From NCBI RefSeq assembly GCF_006711645.1, contig NZ_CP041247.1:3844001-3908000 (forward strand): a DNA stretch of 64,000 nt, in the 5' to 3' direction. Of the stretch, positions 8,841-18,517 are shown piece after piece (the stretch's first letter is position 1; each line of letters opens with the position of its first letter). A program made the position numbers and the translations under genes. This stretch comes from Klebsiella electrica. GTDB taxonomy: Bacteria; Pseudomonadota; Gammaproteobacteria; Enterobacterales; Enterobacteriaceae. Under the pieces are notes generated by a model. The model was not told where the DNA came from. It did not search any database and worked only from the letters and a program-made list of their open reading frames with translations.

Positions 8841-10409
8841 ATGACCAAAAAACTGCTGTCTTTACTGGTGCTGACCGCACTCTCCGCCGCCGTCCATGCT
8901 GCGACACCGCCCTCCACCCTGGTCGTTGCCCAGGGTCTCGACGACATCGTCAGCCTCGACCCGGCAGAAGCCAATGAGCTTTCCAGCATTCAGACGGTAC
9001 CGAGCCTCTATCAGCGCCTGGTTCAGCCCGATCGCGATAACCCTGAAAAAATCACCCCGATTCTGGCCGAAAGCTGGCAGGCTGACCCGGCGGCGAAAAC
9101 GCTGACCATCAAGCTGAAGCCCGATGCCAGATTCGCCTCGGGCAATCCGCTGCGCCCGGAAGATATTATTTTCTCCTACACCCGCGCGGTGACGCTGAAT
9201 AAGTCCCCCGCGTTTATCCTCAACGTCCTCGGCTGGCAGCCGGACAACATCGCCAGCCAGCTGAAAAAGGTCGATGACCATACGCTGCAACTGCACTGGA
9301 CCGCTGACGTCAGCCCGGCGGTGGCGCTGAATATTCTCTCCACGCCGATCGCCTCCATCGTGGATGAGAAGCTGGTGGCGCCGAACGTTAAAGACAACGA
9401 TTTCGGTAACAGCTGGCTGAAAATGCACTCGGCGGGCAGCGGCGCGTTCAAAATGCGCGTCTATCAGCCGCATCAGGCCATCGTGCTGGAGGCCAACGAC
9501 AGCTCGCCTACCGGCGCACCGAAGCTGAAAAGTATCATTATTAAAAACGTCCCCGATCCGGCCTCTCGCCGCCTGCTGATTCAACAGGGTGATGCCGATA
9601 TCGCCCGCGATCTCGGCGCCGATCAGATAGCCGCCCTGCAGGGAAAACCCGGCGTTAAGGTGCTGAGCATTCCTTCCGCCGAGCAGAACTAGCTGGCGTT
9701 CAACACCGGCAACAGCGCTAACCCGCTGCTGAAAAACCCGGCCCTGTGGGAAGCCGCGCGCTGGCTGGTGGACTACGACGGCATCACCAAAGATCTGCTT
9801 AAGGGCCAGTATTTTGTACATCAGAGCTTCCTGCCGGTTGGTCTGCCGGGGGCGCTGGATAATAATCCGTTCAAATTTGACCCGGCGAAGGCCAAAGCGA
9901 TTCTCGCCAAAGCGGGGATTAAGGACGCGCACTTCACTCTTGATGTCGAGAACAAACCGCCGTTCATTACTATCGCCCAGTCGATGCAGGCCAGCTTTGC
10001 CCAGGGCGGCGTGAAGATTGACCTGCTGCCGGCCGCGGGCAGCCAGGTGTATGCCCGCGTGCGCGCGAAGCAGCACCAGGCAGCGATTCGCCTGTGGCTC
10101 CCGGACTATTTTGACGCCCACTCCAACGCCAGCGCCTTTGCGTGGAATGATGGCAAATCCAGCACCGTCGCCGGTCTCAACGGTTGGCAGATCCCGCAGC
10201 TGAATCAAGAAACCCAGGCGGCGGTCGCCGAAGCGGATCCGGCAAAACGCCTCGATCTGTACAAAAAAATGCAGGAAGAGCTGCAGCGCAGTTCGCCATA
10301 TGTATTTGTTGATCAGGGGAAAACGCAGATCGTGGTCCGCGATAACGTCAAAGGCTATCAGCAGGGCCTCAACGCCGATATGGTCTGGTACGATAACGTC
10401 ACCAAGTAA
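8841..10409 (+). pseudogene. Peptide-type ABC substrate-binding protein, amber-interrupted
   Basis: Periplasmic SBP family 5 (DppA/OppA-like) protein. ATG 8841 follows an AGGGA site at six bases and opens a signal peptide (MTKKLLSLLVLTALSAAVHA). The frame is intact for 283 codons, then reads TAG at 9690-9692 in GAG CAG AAC TAG CTG GCG TTC AAC, and continues perfectly as LAFNTGNSANPLLKNP to a stop at 10407-10409. In this family the interrupted position is normally an aromatic in a YLAFNT-like strand, so one TAC/TAT-to-TAG change explains it. Total length would be 522 aa. Downstream permease and ATPase genes are intact. It could be a real loss of function, a suppressed amber or a sequencing error. 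Confidence 0.85.
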
Positions 10410-10419
10410 TTTCTCTTGT

Positions 10420-10497
10420 TGCCGGGTGGCGCTGCGCTTACCCGGCCCGGGTTCTCGTTTTTTGTAGGCCGGGTAAGGCGAAGCCGTCTCCCGGCAT
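10420..10497. repeat. REP/BIME element inside the peptide ABC operon
   Basis: GCCGGGTGGCGCTGCGCTTA-CCCGGC and an inverted partner TGTAGGCCGGGTAAGGCGAA-GCC face each other in the ~100 bases between the binding-protein and permease genes. REP elements in this position often stabilise the upstream mRNA, allowing more binding protein than permease. Confidence 0.8.
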
Positions 10498-10509
10498 GAA
10501 GAGACTTCC

Positions 10510-11523
10510 ATGCCACATTTTTCCAGGCGCGTGCTACAGGGGCTGCTTACCCTGCTCCTCACGCTCTTCGGGCTGTTGCTCGTCACATTCGCCCTCTCCG
10601 CGTTTTCACCTGTCGATCGGGTGCTGCAAATCGTCGGCGATCATGCCAGCCAGTCGACCTACGATCAGGTTCGCCACCAGCTCGGGCTCGATCGCCCGCT
10701 GCCGGTACAGTTCTGGCACTATCTGGTTAATCTGGCCCACGGCGACCTCGGCACCGCCAGCTCCACCGGCCAGCCGGTACTGCACGACCTGCTCGCCACC
10801 TTTCCCGCCACCCTCGAACTGGCCACCCTGGCGCTGATCGTCGGGGCGCTGTTCGGGGTGATTGCCGGCGTGCTGTGCGCCCGTTACGCCGGTTCCCCGT
10901 GGGATCTGGCGGTCCGTACCTTGACCTTGATTGGCAACTCGGTTCCCATTTTCTGGCTCGGGCTGCTGATGCTGGCGCTGTTCTACGCCAAATTGCAGTG
11001 GACGCCGGGGCCCGGCCGACTGGACGATATCTATCAATATACCGTAGAACCGCGGACCGGCTTCGTGCTGATTGATACCTGGCTCTCCGGCGATAAAGAG
11101 GCGTTCAAAAACGCCATTGGCCATCTGCTGCTGCCGGTGCTGCTGCTGGGATACTATTCGCTGGCCAGCATCACCCGCCTGACGCGTTCCGCCTGCCTCA
11201 GCGAGATGAACAAAGAGTACATCCTGCTGGCGCGCGCCAAAGGGGCCAGTGAAATGACGATTCTGCTGCGTCACGTGCTCCCCAACATTCGCGGCACTCT
11301 GCTGACGGTGATCGCTCTGGCCTGGACCTCGATGCTGGAAGGCGCGGTGCTGACGGAAACCGTCTTCTCGTGGCCGGGGATTGGCCGCTACCTGACTACC
11401 GCGCTGTTTGCCGGCGATACCACGGCGATCATGGGCGGTACGCTGCTGATTGGCGCCAGCTTTGTCTTCATTAATAACCTCACCGATCTGCTGGTGCGGT
11501 TGACCGACCCGAGGGTGCGCTGA
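10510..11523 (+). CDS. Peptide/nickel-type ABC permease (DppB-like)
   Basis: Inner-membrane permease of 337 aa with the DppB/OppB layout: an N-terminal helix (RVLQGLLTLLLTLFGLLLVT), a periplasmic segment containing LGLDRPLPVQFWHYL, and five further helices including the EAA-type coupling loop (ARAKGASEMTILLRHVLPN). The stop overlaps the next ATG by one base (TGATG). Together with the next three genes it forms a complete transporter whose binding protein upstream carries an amber codon. The substrate is not clear; peptides, opines or metal chelates are imported by relatives. Confidence 0.88.
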   Translation: MPHFSRRVLQGLLTLLLTLFGLLLVTFALSAFSPVDRVLQIVGDHASQSTYDQVRHQLGLDRPLPVQFWHYLVNLAHGDLGTASSTGQPVLHDLLATFPATLELATLALIVGALFGVIAGVLCARYAGSPWDLAVRTLTLIGNSVPIFWLGLLMLALFYAKLQWTPGPGRLDDIYQYTVEPRTGFVLIDTWLSGDKEAFKNAIGHLLLPVLLLGYYSLASITRLTRSACLSEMNKEYILLARAKGASEMTILLRHVLPNIRGTLLTVIALAWTSMLEGAVLTETVFSWPGIGRYLTTALFAGDTTAIMGGTLLIGASFVFINNLTDLLVRLTDPRVR

Positions 11524-12356
11524 TGCCGGCTTATCTGTTTTTGCGTCGTCTGCGTCGCTCCCCCGCCGCCTTTTGCGGGCTGATCGTTATCGCGCTGCTC
11601 CTGCTGGTGGCGCTGTTCGCGCCGTGGCTGGCGCCGCTCGATCCCAACTGGCAGGATGCCGCGGCTCGTCTGCAAAGCCCCGATGCCCGGCACTGGCTCG
11701 GCACCGACAGCTATGGCCGCGACCTGCTCTCTCGCCTGATTTACGGCGCGCGCCCGGCGCTGGGGCTGGTGGCGTTAGTCACTCTGATTACGCTCCCCGC
11801 CGGTCTGCTGGTGGGGATTCTTTCCGGCTATTATGGCGGCTGGCTGGAGCGTATTCTGATGCGGTTTACCGACGTGGTGATGTCAATGCCGCGCCTGATC
11901 CTCGCCTTTGCCTTTGTCGCCATGCTGGTGCCGGGGTTGGTTAACGGCGCGCTGGCGCTGGCGCTCACCACCTGGCCCGCCTACGCTCGCCAGGCGCGCA
12001 GCGAAATTCAGCGCCTGCGCCATAGCGATTATCTGGCTGCGGCGGAGATGATGGGCATTCGCGGCTGGCGGCTGCTGACTGGCCATATTTTGCCGCTGTG
12101 TCTGCCCTCCGCCATCGTGCGCCTGGCGCTGGATCTCGCCGGCATTATTCTCGCCGCCGCCGGGCTCGGTTTCCTCGGTCTCGGCGCGCGTCCGCCGATG
12201 GCGGAATGGGGGGCGATGATCGCCGACGGAATGCAGGTCATTTTCGATCAGTGGTGGATTGCCGCCGCGCCCGGGGCGGTGATCCTGATAGCCAGCCTGG
12301 CCTTTAACCTGCTGGGCGACGGCCTGCGCGATGTTCTGGAGCCGCAACATGACTGA
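11523..12356 (+). CDS. Peptide/nickel-type ABC permease (DppC-like)
   Basis: Second permease subunit, 277 aa. It opens with the DppC-type cytoplasmic segment and first helix (FCGLIVIALLLLVALFAPWL), has the family motif HWLGTDSYGRDLLSRLIYGAR, and five more helices with the EAA loop (AAEMMGIRGWRLLTGHILP). It is translationally coupled to the previous gene by a one-base overlap and overlaps the first ATPase gene by eight bases. It should form the heterodimeric channel with the upstream permease. Confidence 0.88.
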   Translation: MPAYLFLRRLRRSPAAFCGLIVIALLLLVALFAPWLAPLDPNWQDAAARLQSPDARHWLGTDSYGRDLLSRLIYGARPALGLVALVTLITLPAGLLVGILSGYYGGWLERILMRFTDVVMSMPRLILAFAFVAMLVPGLVNGALALALTTWPAYARQARSEIQRLRHSDYLAAAEMMGIRGWRLLTGHILPLCLPSAIVRLALDLAGIILAAAGLGFLGLGARPPMAEWGAMIADGMQVIFDQWWIAAAPGAVILIASLAFNLLGDGLRDVLEPQHD

Positions 12357-13185
12357 TACCCGACTCACCGTTCAGGGGCTATCCATCGACTATCCCTCTG
12401 CCCGGGTGGTGAATAACCTCAGCTTTACGCTCGGCAACGAGCGGCTGGCGCTGGTGGGCGAATCCGGTTCCGGCAAATCGATGACCGCCCGCGCGCTGAT
12501 GGGGCTGGTGCGTCGCCCGGGCGTGGTCAGCGCAGAAACGCTGAACGTGCTGGGGCACGATCTTCTGACCCTCAACGCTCGCCGCTGGCGTGCGCTGCGC
12601 GGCAACGATATCGCCATGGTCTTGCAGGATCCGCGCTATGCGCTGAATCCGGTGCAGACCATTCAGGCACAGCTGGAAGAGGCCTTAACGCTGCATCAGC
12701 GCCTGAGCCGCCGCATGCGGCTGGAGGTGGTGAAAGCTGCCGTTGCCGCCGTCGGCCTCGATTTACCCGTACTCAGCCGCTACCCCGGCGAACTCTCCGG
12801 CGGAATGGGACAACGGGTGATGATCGCCATCGCGCTGTTGAACAACCCGAAAGTGCTGATTGCCGACGAACCGACCTCGGCGCTCGATTCCCGCCTGCGC
12901 AATCAGATCCTTGAACTGCAGGTGGAACAGTGCGAGCAGCGGCAAATGGCAATGTTGCTGATTAGCCACGATCTGCCGCTGGTGGCGGAGCATTGCCACC
13001 GGGTGCTGGTGATGTATCAGGGCGCACAGGTCGATGAGATGCCCGCCCGCGAGCTGCCTCAGGCGACGCATCCCTACACCCGTACGCTGTGGACCTGTCG
13101 TCCCGATGCGAGCACCTACGGCCAGATGCTGCCCACTCTCGACAGAACGCAGGACTTTACGGAGGCGGCGCATGGCAGTCGTTAA
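12349..13185 (+). CDS. Peptide-type ABC transporter ATPase (first)
   Basis: ATP-binding subunit of 278 aa. ATG 12349 (MTDTRLTVQGLSIDYPS) was preferred to an upstream in-frame ATG at 12331 because it places the canonical N-terminal strand first and keeps an eight-base overlap with the permease gene. Motifs: Walker A GESGSGKSM, Q-loop MVLQDP, signature LSGGMGQR, Walker B VLIADEPTSALD, and switch His (LISHDLPLV). It lacks the C-terminal Cys-rich oligopeptide extension of DppD, which suggests a compact NikD-like type. Confidence 0.88.
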   Translation: MTDTRLTVQGLSIDYPSARVVNNLSFTLGNERLALVGESGSGKSMTARALMGLVRRPGVVSAETLNVLGHDLLTLNARRWRALRGNDIAMVLQDPRYALNPVQTIQAQLEEALTLHQRLSRRMRLEVVKAAVAAVGLDLPVLSRYPGELSGGMGQRVMIAIALLNNPKVLIADEPTSALDSRLRNQILELQVEQCEQRQMAMLLISHDLPLVAEHCHRVLVMYQGAQVDEMPARELPQATHPYTRTLWTCRPDASTYGQMLPTLDRTQDFTEAAHGSR

Positions 13186-13876
13186 TCTCGACGCATTGCA
13201 GGTCATTTTTGCGGAAAAAACGGCGGTGTCCGCTGCCAGCTTCCGCGTTGAGGCCGGGGAAACGTTTAGCCTGATCGGCGCCTCCGGCTGCGGAAAATCG
13301 ACGATTCTGCGGGTTCTCGCCGGGCTACAGCGCGAGTGGCGCGGCGACGTTCAGCTGTTCGGCAAAGCGATAGCCCCCGGGGTGCGTTTTCAGGGCGAGT
13401 TGCGCCGCAATGTGCAGATGGTGTTTCAGGATCCCTATGCCTCTCTGCACCCCAACCATACGCTGTGGCGAACCCTGGCTGAACCGCTGAAAATCCACGG
13501 TCTCGACGCTATCCAGCAGCGGGTCGCTACCGCGCTACAACATGTGGGGCTCCCCGCCGACGCCGCGCGTCGTTATCCGCATCAGCTTTCCGGCGGCCAG
13601 CGCCAGCGCGTGGCTATCGCGCGGGCGCTGCTGCTGCGCCCGCAGATCCTGCTGTTAGATGAGCCCACCTCGGCGCTGGATATGTCGGTGCAGGCGGAAA
13701 TTCTCAATCTGCTGAACCGGCTGAAGCAGGAGCACGGCATGACCTATCTGCTGGTCAGCCATGATGCCGATGTGATTGCGCATATGTCAGATCGGGCGGC
13801 ATTTATGGCCGAAGGGGTCATTCAGCGCTTCTTTGACCGCGAGGCGCTGATGCAGGGCGAACACCGGATGACGTAA
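13172..13876 (+). CDS. Peptide-type ABC transporter ATPase (second)
   Basis: Second ATPase, 234 aa from ATG 13172 (MAVVNLDALQVIFAEKTAV), which overlaps the previous gene by 14 bases. Walker A GASGCGKST, Q-loop MVFQDPYASLHPNHT, signature LSGGQRQR, Walker B LLLDEPTSALD and switch His in LLVSHDADVI are all present. It is shorter than DppF (about 330 aa) and has no C-terminal Cys motif, so the pair resembles NikDE-type ATPases. It ends the operon, directly before a tandem REP array. Confidence 0.88.
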   Translation: MAVVNLDALQVIFAEKTAVSAASFRVEAGETFSLIGASGCGKSTILRVLAGLQREWRGDVQLFGKAIAPGVRFQGELRRNVQMVFQDPYASLHPNHTLWRTLAEPLKIHGLDAIQQRVATALQHVGLPADAARRYPHQLSGGQRQRVAIARALLLRPQILLLDEPTSALDMSVQAEILNLLNRLKQEHGMTYLLVSHDADVIAHMSDRAAFMAEGVIQRFFDREALMQGEHRMT

Positions 13877-14543
13877 CAGCCATCCGGGTGGTTTCCCGCC
13901 GGGGGCCGATAATATTCCCCGGTGGCGCTGCGCTTACCGGGGCTACGGGGTCGTGCGGTCAGGTAGCCCGGATAAGGCGCTCGCGCCGCCATCCGGGTGG
14001 TTTTCCGCTGGTGTCCGGAAATATCCCCCGGTGGCGCTACGCTGACCGGGGCTACAGGGGAGTGCGGCCAGGTAGCCCGGATTAGGCGCGCGCGCCGCCA
14101 TCCGGGTGGTTTCCCGCCGGGGGCCGGTAATATTCCCCGGTGGCGCTGCGCTGACCGGGGCTACAGGGGCGTGCGGTCAGGTAGCCCGGATTAGGCGTTT
14201 ACGCCGCTATCCGGGTGGGTTCCCACAGGTGCCCGGAAATATTCCCCGGTGGCGCTGCGCTTACCGGGGCTACAGGGACGTGCGCTCGGGTAGCCCGGAT
14301 TAGGCGCACGCGCCGCCATCCGGGTGGGTTCCCGCAGGTGTCCGGAAATATTCCCCGATGGCGCTACGCTGACCGGGGCTACGGGGTCGTGCGCTCGGGT
14401 CGCCCGGATTAGGCGCTTGCGCCGCCATCCGGGTGGTTGCCCACAGGTGCCCGGAAATATTCCCCGGTGGCGCTGCGCTGACCGGGGCTACGGGGTCGTG
14501 CGGTCAGGTAGCCCGGATTAGACGTTTACGCCGCTATCCGGGA
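13877..14543. repeat. Tandem BIME array, six ~109-bp units
   Basis: Six near-identical units with a 109-base period (equivalent points at 13888, 13997, 14106, 14215, 14324, 14433). Each holds CCGCCATCCGGGTGG, then CCGGAAATATTCCCCGGTGG, CGCTGCGCT-ACCGGGGCTAC and a short variable segment before GTAGCCCGGATTAGGCGC. The halves are inverted REP-like palindromes. Each unit also contains an open 65-codon frame, a by-product of the GC-rich period. The array separates two convergent genes and may act as a terminator or gyrase/IHF-binding element. Confidence 0.92.
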
Positions 14544-14554
14544 CCCGCGTTGGT

Positions 14555-15892
14555 TTATTTCGCCAGCTCGGTAAAGCGGGCGAATACGCTGTCAAAAATC
14601 GCCAGCCCTTTGGCAATCTGCCCGGCGCTGATGGTACAGGGCGGCACCACGTGAATGCGGTTTTCCACCACAAAGGTCAGCAGACCTGCTTCGGTTAACG
14701 CCCCCTTAATCGCCGCCATATCCGCTGCGGTTAACGGCGTTTTGCGTTCACGGTCGCTAACCAACTCCAGCGCCTGGAACAGGCCGCGGCCGCGGACATG
14801 ACCGATAATGGCGTGTTTTTCCGCCAGCGCTTCCAGCTCCGGACGCAGGACCTGATTCCCCATCTGCGCCGCGTTTTCCACGATATTCTCCTCTTTCATG
14901 GCATCGATCGTCGCCACAATCGCCGCCATCGCCAGCGGATGGCCGGAATAGGTCAGACCGCCGGCAAAGAAGTGATCGTCAAAATAGCGGGCAATCGGAT
15001 CGCTAATCAGCACGCCGCCCGCAGGCACGTACCCGGCATTAACCCCCTTGGCAAAGGTCACCAGATCCGGCACCACGCCATCCTGCTCGAAGGCAAACCA
15101 GCTGCCGGTTCGGCCAAACCCGGCCATCACTTCATCAAGGATCAGCACAATGCCAAACTCATCGGCCAGCGCCCGCACGCCCTGCATATAACCGTCAGGC
15201 GGCACCAGAATGCCTGCGGTACCGGGAATCGACTCCAGCAAAATCGCGGCGATGGCGCCAGGGCCTTCGCACTCAATGATGCGGCGCAGATGCGCCAGCG
15301 CGCGCTGACACTCCTCCTCTTCGGTGGTGGCATTAAATTCGCTGCGATAGAGATACGGGTTGAAAAAGTGCACGTGGCCGCGCGAGTATTCGTTCGGCAC
15401 ACGACGCCAGTCGCCGGTGGCGGCGATCGCGCTGCCGGTATTGCCGTGGTATGAACGATAGGCCGACAGCACTTTATCGCGCCCGGTGTACAGCCGCGCC
15501 ATGCGAATGGCGTTCTCGTTGGCATCGGCCCCGGCATTGGTGAAGAACACTTTGCTGAAGCCTTCCGGCGCCAGCTCGACGATGCGTTTCGCCGCTTCGC
15601 CGCGAGCGAGGTTGGCGGTCGCCGGCGCAATCGTCACCAGCTCCTCCAGTTGCGCTTTCATCGCCGCCAGCACGCGCGGGTGCTGATAGCCGATATTGAC
15701 GTTAACCAGTTGACTGCTGAAATCAAGGTAGGTTTTACCGTCATAATCCCACAATTCACAGCCCCTGGCCCCGGCAATCACCAGCGGGTTGATGTTGCCC
15801 TGTACCGACCACGAATGAAAAACATAAGCGCGATCCAGTTGGCGAACGTCATCGTTGCTTACCGTTACATCGTTCTGTATTGCCAGCTTCAT
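14555..15892 (-). CDS. Class III aminotransferase, probably taurine/omega-amino acid type
   Basis: PLP-dependent aminotransferase of 445 aa, expected to transaminate an omega-amino acid. Seen: substrate and PLP-side motifs NVNIGYQHPR, NAGADANENAIRMAR, the PLP-ring Asp in ILDEVMAGFGRTG (Asp253) and Lys282 in TFAKGVNAGYVPAGG. The ATG at 15892 has an AGGG site. Taurine-pyruvate/2-oxoglutarate aminotransferases belong to this group; beta-alanine or GABA are alternatives. Divergent from an isfD-like reductase and in a cluster with an amino-acid ABC transporter and a MocR regulator, which supports the taurine idea. A motif shared with the regulator gene's promoter lies 59 bases upstream. Confidence 0.8.
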   Translation of the reverse strand: MKLAIQNDVTVSNDDVRQLDRAYVFHSWSVQGNINPLVIAGARGCELWDYDGKTYLDFSSQLVNVNIGYQHPRVLAAMKAQLEELVTIAPATANLARGEAAKRIVELAPEGFSKVFFTNAGADANENAIRMARLYTGRDKVLSAYRSYHGNTGSAIAATGDWRRVPNEYSRGHVHFFNPYLYRSEFNATTEEEECQRALAHLRRIIECEGPGAIAAILLESIPGTAGILVPPDGYMQGVRALADEFGIVLILDEVMAGFGRTGSWFAFEQDGVVPDLVTFAKGVNAGYVPAGGVLISDPIARYFDDHFFAGGLTYSGHPLAMAAIVATIDAMKEENIVENAAQMGNQVLRPELEALAEKHAIIGHVRGRGLFQALELVSDRERKTPLTAADMAAIKGALTEAGLLTFVVENRIHVVPPCTISAGQIAKGLAIFDSVFARFTELAK

Positions 15893-15950
15893 ACCCTGCC
15901 CTCTGATGTCATTGTTGTTCGCCTCATCATTGGTCGCCCGGCGGTAAAAG

Positions 15951-15963
15951 GGATAGAGCCAGT
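15951..15963 (-). promoter_or_regulatory. Candidate MocR site upstream of the aminotransferase
   Basis: GGATAGAGCCAGT on the plus strand is identical to 20194-20206, upstream of the MocR-type regulator gene; the identity extends to GGATAGAGCCAGTYGC. Both copies lie in control regions of one functional cluster. Role inferred from recurrence. Confidence 0.5.
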
Positions 15964-15974
15964 CGCTCGAAAAG

Positions 15975-15995
15975 GTTGTGACACCGTGTCACAAC
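15975..15995. promoter_or_regulatory. Perfect palindrome GTTGTGACA-CCG-TGTCACAAC
   Basis: A 9-bp perfect inverted repeat around a three-base centre lies midway between the divergent aminotransferase and SDR genes (about 80 bases from each start). It is followed by no T tract, so an operator for a dimeric repressor is more likely than a terminator. The binding protein is unknown. Confidence 0.55.
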
Positions 15996-16045
15996 GCCAC
16001 CGGACAACTGGCCCTGTGTCGCCGCGCGCGGCGTTTTTATAGTGA

Positions 16046-16837
<792 letters not shown>

Positions 16838-16866
16838 GGTTAAACCAGCCTGATTTATCTCCCCCC

Positions 16867-17062
16867 TCCCCGGTGGCGCTGCGCTTAGTCGGGCTACCCG
16901 ACTGCACGCCCTGTAGCCCCGGTCAGCTTAGCGCCACCGGGGGATATTTCCAGGCACCGACGGGAAACCACCCGGATGGCGGCGTGAGCGCCTTATCCGG
17001 GCTACCCGACTGCACGCCCCGTAGCCCCGGTAAGCGCAGCGCGACCGGGGAGATCGGCTGCA
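16867..17062. repeat. REP/BIME element, about two units
   Basis: CCGGTGGCGCTGCGCTTAG, TGTAGCCCCGGTCAGCTTAG and CACCCGGATGGCGGCGTGAG followed by another TAGCCCCGGTAAGCGCAGCG show the same unit as the large arrays, with REP cores in both orientations. It lies between convergent genes isfD and the ABC ATPase. Confidence 0.85.
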
Positions 17063-17083
17063 GATGATTGGGCCCGCCGCTGA

Positions 17084-17845
17084 TTAGCGGCTGCTCTGCA
17101 AAAACTGGCGGACGCGTTCGGAGTCCGGGTTGGTGAAAAATTTCTCCGGCGGGGCTTTCTCAATCAACAACCCTTTTTCGAGAAACACCACTTCATCCGA
17201 TACCTGACGGGCAAAGTCCATCTCATGAGTCACCACCACCATGGTGTAGCCCTCCGCCGCCAGCGCCTTCATCACCCCCAACACTTCGTTGACCAGCTCG
17301 GGATCCAGTGCCGATGTCGGTTCGTCAAACAGAATCACCTCCGGCGACATCGCCAGCGAACGGGCAATCGCCACCCGCTGCTTCTGCCCGCCGGAGAGGG
17401 TAATCGGCCAGGCGTCGGCTTTGTGCGCCATCCCGACCTTTTCCAGCTGCTGTATGGCTATGGCAGACGCTTCATCGCGTTTCATCCCTTTGACGTGGAG
17501 CAGCGCTTCGCTGACGTTCTGCTGCACGGTCAGGTGCGGCCACAGGTTAAAGCTCTGGAACACCATCCCCACCCGCTCACGAATCTTCGACAGCTGACGG
17601 TGGGACATGGCTTTGCCGTTCTGTTCATCAATCCCCAGACGCTGGCCGCCGATATGAATCTCCCCGCGGTCCGGCTGTTCCAGCCAGTTCATGCAACGCA
17701 GCAGCGTCGATTTACCGGAACCAGACGACCCCAGGATGCTGACCACCGACCCCTTTTCAACGGTCAGATTGATGTCACGCAGCACTTCAATATTATCAAA
17801 CTGTTTGGAGACGTTTTTAATGCTTACTGCAGTGGTATCAGACAT
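17084..17845 (-). CDS. Polar amino acid ABC transporter ATPase
   Basis: ATP-binding subunit of 253 aa of the GlnQ/HisP (polar amino acid) type. Walker A GSSGSGKST, Q-loop MVFQSFNLWPHLTV, signature LSGGQKQR, Walker B VILFDEPTSALD and switch His in MVVVTHEMDFA are present. It is last in an operon SBP-permease-permease-ATPase and overlaps the preceding permease gene by eight bases. The HEMDFARQVSD segment is typical of amino acid importers. It energises uptake of the amino acid bound by the 19208-20059 product. Confidence 0.92.
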   Translation of the reverse strand: MSDTTAVSIKNVSKQFDNIEVLRDINLTVEKGSVVSILGSSGSGKSTLLRCMNWLEQPDRGEIHIGGQRLGIDEQNGKAMSHRQLSKIRERVGMVFQSFNLWPHLTVQQNVSEALLHVKGMKRDEASAIAIQQLEKVGMAHKADAWPITLSGGQKQRVAIARSLAMSPEVILFDEPTSALDPELVNEVLGVMKALAAEGYTMVVVTHEMDFARQVSDEVVFLEKGLLIEKAPPEKFFTNPDSERVRQFLQSSR

Positions 17846-18503
17846 GACTCAATCCTCTTCTGGCTCCGTGGGCGCTAAGTCGCTTAATCAGCAACTCCAG
17901 CAAAATGCTGATCGCCCAGTAGAGTGCAATCGCGACGATAAAAGCGTTAAACGGGATGAACCAGGTCGCCTGCACGCTGTTGGCGGCGGCGGTAATTTCC
18001 TGCACGGTGATAATGCTGAGAAAAGCGGTATCCTTCAGGCAAATAATCAGCTGGTTGCCAAACAGCGGCAGCGACGACGAGACAATATTCGGCAAAATAA
18101 TCCGCCGGTATATTTGATAGCGTGAAAAACCTTGCGCCACCGCGGCCTCAATATATCCGGCGGAGAAGACCCGGCGCTGGCTGCGCAGAATTTCAAAGAA
18201 ATAGGCGCCGTGGTAAATCATCAGCGCCACCAGACCTGCGGTCCAGGCGTCCATACTGATCCCCACTTCCGGCAGGCCGTAATAGAGCAGATAGGCGAGG
18301 ATTAAGAACGGAATCGCGCGCATCAGGCTGACAAACGCGATAATCACGCGGTTAAGCCAGCGCTTTTGATATTCGGTGACGTAGCACAGCACAATGCCAA
18401 TCGCTAACCCCACAACGGCGGCCAGAATGAAGAGCTCAAGCGTAGCGATCAGGCCAGCAATAAAGCTGTCGCGCGCTGACCAGATAATGGCCCACTGATT
18501 CAT
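17838..18503 (-). CDS. Polar amino acid ABC permease
   Basis: Inner-membrane permease of 221 aa in the HisM/GlnP family. Hydrophobic segments start at FIAGLIATLELFILAAVVGLA and the family loop SLMRAIPFLILAYLLYYGLP is followed by the EAA motif (AVAQGFSRYQIYRRIILPN). It pairs with the next permease gene (14 bases apart) and overlaps the ATPase gene. Part of the amino-acid importer in the putative taurine cluster. Confidence 0.9.
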   Translation of the reverse strand: MNQWAIIWSARDSFIAGLIATLELFILAAVVGLAIGIVLCYVTEYQKRWLNRVIIAFVSLMRAIPFLILAYLLYYGLPEVGISMDAWTAGLVALMIYHGAYFFEILRSQRRVFSAGYIEAAVAQGFSRYQIYRRIILPNIVSSSLPLFGNQLIICLKDTAFLSIITVQEITAAANSVQATWFIPFNAFIVAIALYWAISILLELLIKRLSAHGARRGLSHV

Positions 18504-18517
18504 AGATCCTCCTGTTG

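Noticed and set aside
8862..10586. 574-codon open frame on the minus strand
   Set aside because: It is exactly antisense to the peptide-binding protein gene, whose signal peptide, family motifs and ribosome site are clear; long antisense frames are expected at this GC content.
13888..14521. Series of similar 65-codon frames, one per repeat unit
   Set aside because: They arise from the 109-base repeat period, have no ribosome sites and overlap each other; not genes.
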